NCBI GenBank assembly: GCA_964428805.1
Contig: CAYRZF010000069.1
Location: 1 to 11,287, forward strand
Direction of reading: 5' to 3'
Length of the DNA: 11,287 nucleotides
Source: CAYRZF01 sp964428805
GTDB lineage: Bacteria > Methylomirabilota > Methylomirabilia > Rokubacteriales > CSP1-6
The translations under genes and the position numbers were made by a program. Below, one piece after another: positions 7,046-11,287 of this stretch (position 1 is the stretch's first letter; each line of letters opens with the position of its first letter). Under the pieces are notes generated by a model. The model was not told the DNA's origin, did not search any database, and was given only the letters and a program-made list of their open reading frames with translations.

Positions 7046-7613
7046 TCCTGCCTCCGTTCCCTTCGTGCCACCAGGCGGCGAGGGAGACACACGCCAGCCC
7101 CAGCGCGGCGCCCGCCAGCGTGTCGCCGGGCCAGTGGGCCCGGAGCACGATCCGCGCAAGGGCGACCAGGGCGACGAGAACTGCCGCGAGGACCCACAGC
7201 AGGATCACGCCCGCGCCGGAGCGCTCGAGCCGCTTGCCGAGCAGGTACGCCGCCAGGAAGAAGAACGCTGAGGCGGCGGTGGCGTGGCCGCTCGGGAATC
7301 CAAAGGTGTTCCCTTCCGGCCGGGGCCGCCCGATGATCTCCTTCCCCACCCCCTCCAGGAGCGGCGCCGCCACCATCACTGCCGCCCAGAGCCACCACCT
7401 GCGGCGCGCGCCGGCAGGGGTCACCCAGAGGAGGAGGAGGGTCGCCGGGAGCACGACCCGCTTGTCGCCCAGATAATTAATCCCCTGAAAGACCGAGATC
7501 ACGGCCGGGGAGGCCCACCCCACGACGGCCTCCTGGAGCGCCCGCTCTCCCGGGAGCCACCCCTGGAGGGAAACAAGAAGCGCCAGGGCGACCAACACCC
7601 CGGCGCTCCCCAC
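7038..7613 (-). CDS. PAP2-family membrane phosphatase
   Basis: A 191-aa integral membrane protein with all three phosphatidic-acid-phosphatase motifs: K91-x6-R98-P99 (KEIIGRPRP), PSGH at 107-110 and R154-x5-H160-x3-D164 (ARIVLRAHWPGD, with Ala in place of the usual Ser). About five or six hydrophobic helices surround them. The family removes phosphate from lipid phosphates such as undecaprenyl pyrophosphate or phosphatidate at the membrane surface. The start is a GTG, the first possible initiator after the in-frame TAA of the upstream cupredoxin gene 36 bases away; no strong Shine-Dalgarno sequence is seen. The end overlaps the start of the molybdoenzyme gene as ATGGGTAA. Its functional tie to the neighbours is not evident. 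Confidence 0.9.
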   Translation of the reverse strand: MGSAGVLVALALLVSLQGWLPGERALQEAVVGWASPAVISVFQGINYLGDKRVVLPATLLLLWVTPAGARRRWWLWAAVMVAAPLLEGVGKEIIGRPRPEGNTFGFPSGHATAASAFFFLAAYLLGKRLERSGAGVILLWVLAAVLVALVALARIVLRAHWPGDTLAGAALGLACVSLAAWWHEGNGGRNG

Positions 7614-7649
7614 GAAGACCGCTCGCCAGCGTCGTGCGGCGTGGATGTC

Positions 7650-7955
7650 TTACTTCTCCAATACCACGAACTGGCCTACCAGATGGGCCGGGTGCAGGTG
7701 ACACCAGATCCTGAATACCCCGGCTTTGTCGGCGACGAACTCGACCGTCTCGGGCTTGTCCCGGTACACGTCCACCTTCACATTGAACTCGTCAATGGCG
7801 AAGCCGTGAACGTTCGGGTCGGCTTTCACGCGATTGAAGAAATTGAACCGCACCTTCTCCCCCTTCTTCACCACATAGGTGCCGGGAGTCCAGACGTTGT
7901 TCCCCTCATAGTTAACGCTCATTATCGAGATCTTTTCCGATTCAGCGCGGATCAC
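7650..7955 (-). CDS. Nitrosocyanin-like small cupredoxin
   Basis: A 101-aa single-domain cupredoxin. Landmarks are YVVKKGEKVRF at 27-37, VHGFAIDEFNV at 49-59, FVADKAGVFRIWCHLHPAHL at 73-92 and a terminal VGQFVVLE. Recalled from memory, Nitrosomonas nitrosocyanin has closely matching segments (VVKKGD, GFSIDAFGV, FTADKAGAFTIWCQLHP) with Cu ligands Glu60, Cys95, His98 and His103. Here the matching positions are His50, Cys85, His88 and His91, with two residues deleted before the last His. It should bind one copper and carry electrons or bind a small ligand. No signal peptide is visible. The start is uncertain: GTG at 7955 has no good ribosome site, and ATG at residue 12 is an alternative. It lies between the DUF4399-like and PAP2 genes. 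Confidence 0.82.
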   Translation of the reverse strand: MIRAESEKISIMSVNYEGNNVWTPGTYVVKKGEKVRFNFFNRVKADPNVHGFAIDEFNVKVDVYRDKPETVEFVADKAGVFRIWCHLHPAHLVGQFVVLEK

Positions 7956-7974
7956 CAGCGCGCTGCCGTGCCAT
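7942..7974 (-). other. Ten-codon microORF with strong ribosome site overlapping the cupredoxin start
   Basis: On the minus strand GGGGAGGAGG is followed nine bases later by ATG (7974-7972), which opens a ten-codon frame (MARQRAGDPR) ending at TGA 7944-7942. It is out of frame with the cupredoxin, whose GTG lies inside it. It may be a leader peptide for translational coupling, or the sign of a frameshift at GCTGGTG. Confidence 0.35.
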
Positions 7975-7996
7975 CAAGGAGATCCTCCTCCCCTGC

Positions 7997-8008
7997 CCAA
8001 CCGGTTGG
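7997..8008. promoter_or_regulatory. Perfect 12-bp palindrome CCAACCGGTTGG
   Basis: This self-complementary site lies in the 99-base gap between the DUF4399-like gene and the cupredoxin. Position and symmetry suit an operator for a dimeric regulator, but no matched promoter was found around it. Confidence 0.35.
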
Positions 8009-8054
8009 TGCACAAAAGCTCTAGCCGCTATTGGGTGAGGCGTCTCATCGGCTC

Positions 8055-8495
8055 TTACTTGGCGCCGGTGGTGAACGTCACCGTTGCCGTCACGAGCGGC
8101 TCCCACGGCACGTGGTTGTTATAACTCAGGACGACGATCACCTTGTGCGCACCCGGCTTCAGGCCTTTGAGTTCGAACGATGTCGCTGCGGTGTGGTAGA
8201 TTCCTTCCTTTTCCATATCACGCGGGATTTCAACGCCGGGCCGGAAATCCGCCCGGTCCAAGAACAGGTGGAAGTGGGCTTCCTCCTTTACCTTGGCGTC
8301 CGCCGCCTTAACGATCTTTGCCCCTGTCGATTCGTACTTAATGGTGACGGTGTCGCCACCAAACTTCTCGCCATTCTTCGGCGACGTGATCTTGAGTGTC
8401 GGCCCGGCTTGCCCCCACGCAGAGAGCCCGGCCAGGGCGAGGACGAGACCGCCCACTCCAGCGACAACAATGAACCGCCGCTTTCTGCTTTCCAT
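8055..8495 (-). CDS. Secreted DUF4399/DUF6130-like histidine-rich protein
   Basis: A 146-aa exported protein. Its signal peptide runs to about residue 30 (basic ESRKRR, hydrophobic core, cleavage after AWGQA). The mature part starts with LKITSPKNGEKFGGDTVTIKY, like a bacterial Ig-type or DUF4399 opening. It then carries AHFHLFLDRADF (His74, His76), GIYHT (His101), LKPGAHKVIVVLSYNNHVPW (His117, His128) and a final VTATVTFTT strand. The LxPGxHxVxVxL-xxxH-P-x-x-x-V pattern resembles DUF4399/DUF6130 proteins of unknown function. The spaced histidines suggest metal, perhaps copper, binding; this is inference. ATG 8495 is chosen because GAGGAG lies just upstream and the signal peptide starts there; an in-frame ATG at 8552 would add an unlikely 19-residue extension. 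It is 82 bases downstream of the multicopper oxidase on the same strand. Confidence 0.8.
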   Translation of the reverse strand: MESRKRRFIVVAGVGGLVLALAGLSAWGQAGPTLKITSPKNGEKFGGDTVTIKYESTGAKIVKAADAKVKEEAHFHLFLDRADFRPGVEIPRDMEKEGIYHTAATSFELKGLKPGAHKVIVVLSYNNHVPWEPLVTATVTFTTGAK

Positions 8496-8577
8496 TTTTC
8501 TCTCCTCAAAAAAGAATAGGCGCTGCCATGTCAACCTGTGTGCCTGACGCATGCGACTTTTGTGTTCACACCCCCTC

Positions 8578-9531
8578 TCATGGACGAACGACGAAGAAGC
8601 CCAGCATCCCGTCCTCTAAGTGATCGTGCACGTGGCAGTGATACATCCACTCGCCCGGGCCGACGCCCTCCCCGGCAATTACCTGAAAGCCGGTGCTCTC
8701 CCCCGCGTTCTGCGTGAAGGTATCGATGATGCGGTTCGTCCCTCGGTCGAGCCAACGGTGCCCGTGGAGGTGGAAGGTATGAAACCGTGAGCCGTGGGTG
8801 ACGACGACGAACTCGACCCGCTCGCCGAGCTTCGCTTCCAACAGTGGTGTGTGGGGGTACCGCTTGTTGTTAAACCACACGCTCTGCATGACCAGAACGA
8901 AGGTTTTGTCAGGCAGGGGATCACCCGGCTTGCGGACGATGACCGCCCCGTACAAGCCCTGCTCGATCCCACGCACCCCATCCATCCCCGGGCCGATGAC
9001 ATGGTCGTGGTAGGGCCAGTAGCCCGCCGTACCCGGCGCCGCAACCCACCGATACACGTACCTCCCCCCCGGCGGGGCAAAGGACCGTGTGTGCCGCGTC
9101 CCGTCGCTGTCAATCTTGTAGTGGACGCCGTGCACGTGGACACTCGCGTCGGCGTCGAGCTGGTTGATCAGCGTGAGTTCCACCTCATCCCCTTCGTAGA
9201 TTTCGATCGTCGGACCGGGCACCGTGCCGTTGTAGGTCAGGCTGCCATCCCCCGTCCGCTGGGCGACGAGCGTGATCCGGTGCGTCTTGGCGACGAAATC
9301 CCCCTGTGGGGTCATCTCGCGCCGCACGGGGATGAAGGGCGATGCGGGAGAACCCGTGACGGTGTGCACCACGGCTGACGCCCCCGCGTGGTGTCCGGCT
9401 GATGTTGAGCTCGCGGGGGGTTGACCGACCTCGGCTCGGCTCGGGGCTCCGAGCGCCCCCGCCAGCGTCATCGTTACGAGGCAGCCAAGTGACAGGATAA
9501 TCTTGCCCATCTTTTCGCTGCCTACCCGCAT
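8578..9531 (-). CDS. Two-domain multicopper oxidase (type B, small-laccase-like), exported
   Basis: A 317-aa protein with a signal peptide (core IILSLGCLVTMTLAGALGA), so periplasmic or extracytoplasmic. Copper motifs in order are H132-x-H134 (VHVHG), H175-x-H177 (YWPYHDHV), H251-x2-H254-x-H256 (HTFHLHGH) and H298-C299-H300-x3-H304-x4-M309 (HCHVHDHLEDGM). The type 1 site, with Cys299 and axial Met309, is only in the second domain. That defines type-B two-domain oxidases, which form trimers with the trinuclear clusters between subunits. Such enzymes oxidise phenols, Cu(I), Mn(II) or similar donors and reduce O2 to water; the substrate here is unknown. A short His-containing stretch (AGHHAG) follows the signal. 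ATG 9510 (MGKIILSL) is an equally possible start. The longer frame to 9645 is Arg-rich and rejected. Confidence 0.93.
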   Translation of the reverse strand: MRVGSEKMGKIILSLGCLVTMTLAGALGAPSRAEVGQPPASSTSAGHHAGASAVVHTVTGSPASPFIPVRREMTPQGDFVAKTHRITLVAQRTGDGSLTYNGTVPGPTIEIYEGDEVELTLINQLDADASVHVHGVHYKIDSDGTRHTRSFAPPGGRYVYRWVAAPGTAGYWPYHDHVIGPGMDGVRGIEQGLYGAVIVRKPGDPLPDKTFVLVMQSVWFNNKRYPHTPLLEAKLGERVEFVVVTHGSRFHTFHLHGHRWLDRGTNRIIDTFTQNAGESTGFQVIAGEGVGPGEWMYHCHVHDHLEDGMLGFFVVRP

Positions 9532-9549
9532 TAAACGTGCCTGCCGTCG

Positions 9550-9569
9550 GGCGCCTGGGAGTCGGCGCC
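9550..9569. repeat. GGCGCC-N8-GGCGCC inverted repeat in the oxidase leader
   Basis: Two GGCGCC hexamers (9550-9555 and 9564-9569) are separated by eight bases, within the predicted 5' leader of the multicopper oxidase. A second possible stem (GCCGC/GCGGC) lies beside it. It may be a structured leader or an operator. Confidence 0.35.
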
Positions 9570-9645
9570 GCTTGCCGCGGCGAGAAGGCTCACGAGGCTT
9601 ACCAAGGTGGCCCGGAAGGCACCCGCGGGGCCCATGCGAAGGCAA

Positions 9646-9675
9646 ATATAGACATCAGGATTGGCCGATGTCAAG
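9646..9675 (-). promoter_or_regulatory. Sigma-70 promoter for the multicopper oxidase
   Basis: Read on the minus strand, TTGACA (9675-9670, perfect) and TATATT (9651-9646, 5 of 6) are separated by 18 bases. It lies 70 bases after the stop of the Cox11-like lipoprotein gene. Transcription would start near 9639, giving a leader of about 108 bases to ATG 9531. It is the best promoter match in the window and probably drives the run of genes toward 4997. Confidence 0.7.
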
Positions 9676-9744
9676 GAACGCGGGCGGTTCGGAGCCGGTT
9701 AAGGACAAGCTTTGCCGAAAACACCCAGTGAAGCTGCTCCGGCG

Positions 9745-10632
9745 TCACTTGCCTGTGTACCTGTCGCTTGCCTTGACCGGGGAGAACTCGTAGGTCACCT
9801 GGAACTGCTTCGCCGAGCCGGGGACATTCTTCAGGAGCAGGTACTCGGAGCGGAATTCTTCGATCTGCCCGGGCTTGAGAGTGACCGGGATGAAGAGGGG
9901 GCACTGGAGAAGAGCCAGGGAGTCGGCCTGAGCCGTCGGGTCAATCCGGTGATTGACCCGGGCAACGATGTCCTGCGTCGAGCGATTCGTGGCCTGGAGA
10001 GTCACGTGCACGCGCTCGCCAGGACTGACGAGGGCTTCCTCGGGGCTGACGGTCACCTGAAGGGGCATCTTCTCTGGTAGCGCCGCACGGAAGCGGACCC
10101 GTACCCCTCCCGCCCAGTTCAGGAAGACCCGCCAGCCATGCGCCTCTCTGACCAGCTCGAATGTTTCTTCCCCTTCGAGCACGGGAATCTGCCGGGCGCG
10201 ATGGAGTTCGTCGAACCTGCGCGTGATCTGCTCCCGCTCTGCCCAGGGCAGAGCGTTGAGGCGCCTCTCATCCCAGTCGGCGACAAGCGCGGCGATCGCC
10301 GGCGCGCTGGCGTCGGGAAGCCTGACCTTCATTTTGACCGTCGCCCGGTCGCCGCCGCTCCTGGTTTCCACGGGGGTGGCCTCAATAAAGGAAGCGAGCT
10401 GGCGCGCGACCTCCAGGGCAAACCCTGTCGCCGGTCCGCGCTCCCGTCCGAAGGTCGCTTCATCCTTCATCCGCCGGTCCTCGGCCGAGATCAGGCGATA
10501 CGCATGTTCCAGATCGCTGGCATAGAGGGCCCGGCCGTACTCCAGCGCCACATCCTCGGGTCTCGCCTCATGAGCACAGCTTGAGAGGAGGAGGAGCGCT
10601 ACCAGCCAGTTCAGGGTGGATGTCCGATTCAC
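9745..10632 (-). CDS. Lipoprotein with C-terminal Cox11/CtaG-like domain
   Basis: A 295-aa protein starting at GTG 10632, chosen because it yields a clean lipoprotein signal (LNWLVALLLLSSC, lipidated Cys19) and has AAGG upstream overlapping the previous gene's TAA. Residues 25-180 look like an NTF2/DUF4878-type accumulation domain (VALEYGRALYASDLEHAYRL, then a helix and GWRVFLNWAG). Residues 183-285 resemble the periplasmic Cox11/CtaG copper chaperone: LPEKMPLQVTVSPEEALVSP, VTLQATNRS, VNHRIDPTAQAD, LLQCPLF, LKPGQIEEF and QVTYEFSP. In true Cox11 the CFCF motif binds copper; here only Cys244 remains (QCPLF). It may bind copper weakly, act as a structural relative, or serve another partner. It starts seven bases after the DUF169 gene ends. 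The Cox11 link is from remembered motif order and needs profile confirmation. Confidence 0.75.
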   Translation of the reverse strand: MNRTSTLNWLVALLLLSSCAHEARPEDVALEYGRALYASDLEHAYRLISAEDRRMKDEATFGRERGPATGFALEVARQLASFIEATPVETRSGGDRATVKMKVRLPDASAPAIAALVADWDERRLNALPWAEREQITRRFDELHRARQIPVLEGEETFELVREAHGWRVFLNWAGGVRVRFRAALPEKMPLQVTVSPEEALVSPGERVHVTLQATNRSTQDIVARVNHRIDPTAQADSLALLQCPLFIPVTLKPGQIEEFRSEYLLLKNVPGSAKQFQVTYEFSPVKASDRYTGK

Positions 10633-10639
10633 CGGCGCC

Positions 10640-11287
10640 TTACTCTGTGGCGAGCTGCCGTCGTCGAGCCGAGTGGTACTCGAACAGCCGGGCATTGGCG
10701 GCGGCGATTCCGTCAATCTCGTCGGCGATCCGGCAGAGGTCTTTGGCGGGGATCGCCACGTAGAGCTCGTCCTCCCCGAGGTCGGTATAGACGCGGTTGC
10801 CGACGCAGCCGGCGCTCACGACAACGCCGCTCGCGAGCGCTGCGGGCAAGGCCATGCAGGTCGGGCGGCCCAGCAGCGGGAGCCGGGCCGCCACGCCGGC
10901 GCGCGTCGCGGCCTCATGGATCAGCATCATGCGACCGGGGCGGCCGGCGAGGAGGATGACGTCGGGCCCGACCGGCATTTCTCCGAGCGGGGCGTAGACG
11001 ACCGCGGCGGGCGTTCTTGGCAGGCGCGTGATCCCGGAGACCTCTTCCATCCTGATGTATCCGATCCCGGTCATCAGGTCGAGAGTCTGCTCGAGCTCCT
11101 GGCCACGCTCCGGGGGAAGCGGCATGTTGTGAGTATAGCTTCCGACGGCGCAGTTGAAGTGATCGGCCGGAACTGTGTAGAAGGTCCGCCCCTGCGCGGC
11201 GAGCCGCCAGAAGCTACAACCTGACGGCTCACTGCCGGTAAACTTCGGGACGCCAGCAGGAGGTTCGTCGCAGAAGGCGACGGCGAC
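10640..11287 (-). CDS. DUF169 (COG2043) protein, 5' end cut by window
   Basis: The frame is open from the window edge, so the true start lies outside and the visible 215 residues are the C-terminal bulk of a family usually near 240 aa. An internal ATG at 11125 should not be taken as the start, because the upstream residues continue the family pattern (VAVAFCDEPP, GCSFWRLAAQGRTFYTVPAD, HFNCAVGSYTHNMPLP). Later landmarks are GRPTCMALPAAL, VVVSAGCVGNRVYTDLGEDE and LYVAIPAKDL. The family has recurrent cysteines (visible in CSFW, FNCAVG, PTCMAL, AGCVGN) suggesting a metal or cofactor site, but no established function. It is soluble, with no signal seen in the visible part. It is translationally close to the lipoprotein gene, seven bases away. 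Confidence 0.88.
   Translation of the reverse strand, partial: VAVAFCDEPPAGVPKFTGSEPSGCSFWRLAAQGRTFYTVPADHFNCAVGSYTHNMPLPPERGQELEQTLDLMTGIGYIRMEEVSGITRLPRTPAAVVYAPLGEMPVGPDVILLAGRPGRMMLIHEAATRAGVAARLPLLGRPTCMALPAALASGVVVSAGCVGNRVYTDLGEDELYVAIPAKDLCRIADEIDGIAAANARLFEYHSARRRQLATE

Noticed and set aside
8529..8534. Minus-strand TTGACA as a promoter for the DUF4399-like gene
   Set aside because: A perfect -35 hexamer but no acceptable -10 at 16-18 bases; transcription from the oxidase promoter is simpler.
8561..8570. TGTGTTCACA as a CRP/FNR site
   Set aside because: Only four-base arms with a 2-base gap; it does not match the TGTGA-N6-TCACA or TTGAT-N4-ATCAA spacing.
9532..9645. Upstream extension of the multicopper oxidase to 9645
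   Set aside because: Arg/Pro-rich, would bury the signal peptide, and would leave almost no room after the promoter at 9646-9675.
1..11287. CRISPR array, tRNA, rRNA or insertion sequence
   Set aside because: No regularly spaced repeats, no cloverleaf or rRNA signature and no transposase motif were seen on either strand.

Overview
This is a GC-rich bacterial window with short gaps and several overlapping genes, carrying 12 genes. Hand counts give about 80% GC at 6421-6480 and about 53% in parts of the 7650-8500 region. The combination of an F420:NADP reductase homologue, an Ldh-type dehydrogenase, DUF169, a two-domain multicopper oxidase and dispersed perfect hairpins suggests an uncultured soil or sediment lineage such as Rokubacteria/Methylomirabilota. 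That placement is inference from gene content only. No rRNA, tRNA, transposase, phage gene or CRISPR array was seen.

Left block (1-1732, minus strand): an F420:NADP oxidoreductase homologue (npdG) is followed 14 bases later by an Ldh-family NAD(P)-dependent 2-hydroxyacid dehydrogenase that runs off the window edge. A plausible sigma-70 promoter at 1869-1898 would give npdG a leader of about 130 bases holding four consecutive inverted repeats.

Second block (1956-5000, plus strand): an ECF sigma factor overlaps its membrane anti-sigma factor by ATGA. A perfect 24-bp-arm hairpin follows, and then a secreted DUF4139 protein with a strong ribosome binding site. This looks like an envelope-stress module. 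DUF4139 converges on the next block and both genes end inside the same CTAG.

Right block (4997-11287, minus strand, read from right to left): a partial DUF169 protein; a lipoprotein whose C-terminal half resembles the Cox11/CtaG copper chaperone; a promoter; a type-B two-domain multicopper oxidase; a secreted His-rich DUF4399/DUF6130-like protein; a nitrosocyanin-like cupredoxin; a PAP2 membrane phosphatase; and a cytoplasmic molybdopterin oxidoreductase. Five genes in a row after the promoter share one strand, and the last two overlap by 8 bases. Three or four of the proteins are copper-related, so the block reads as a copper redox or copper-handling locus. The most notable item is the small red-copper-like cupredoxin, in which the nitrosocyanin Glu ligand position appears to be His and no signal peptide is visible.
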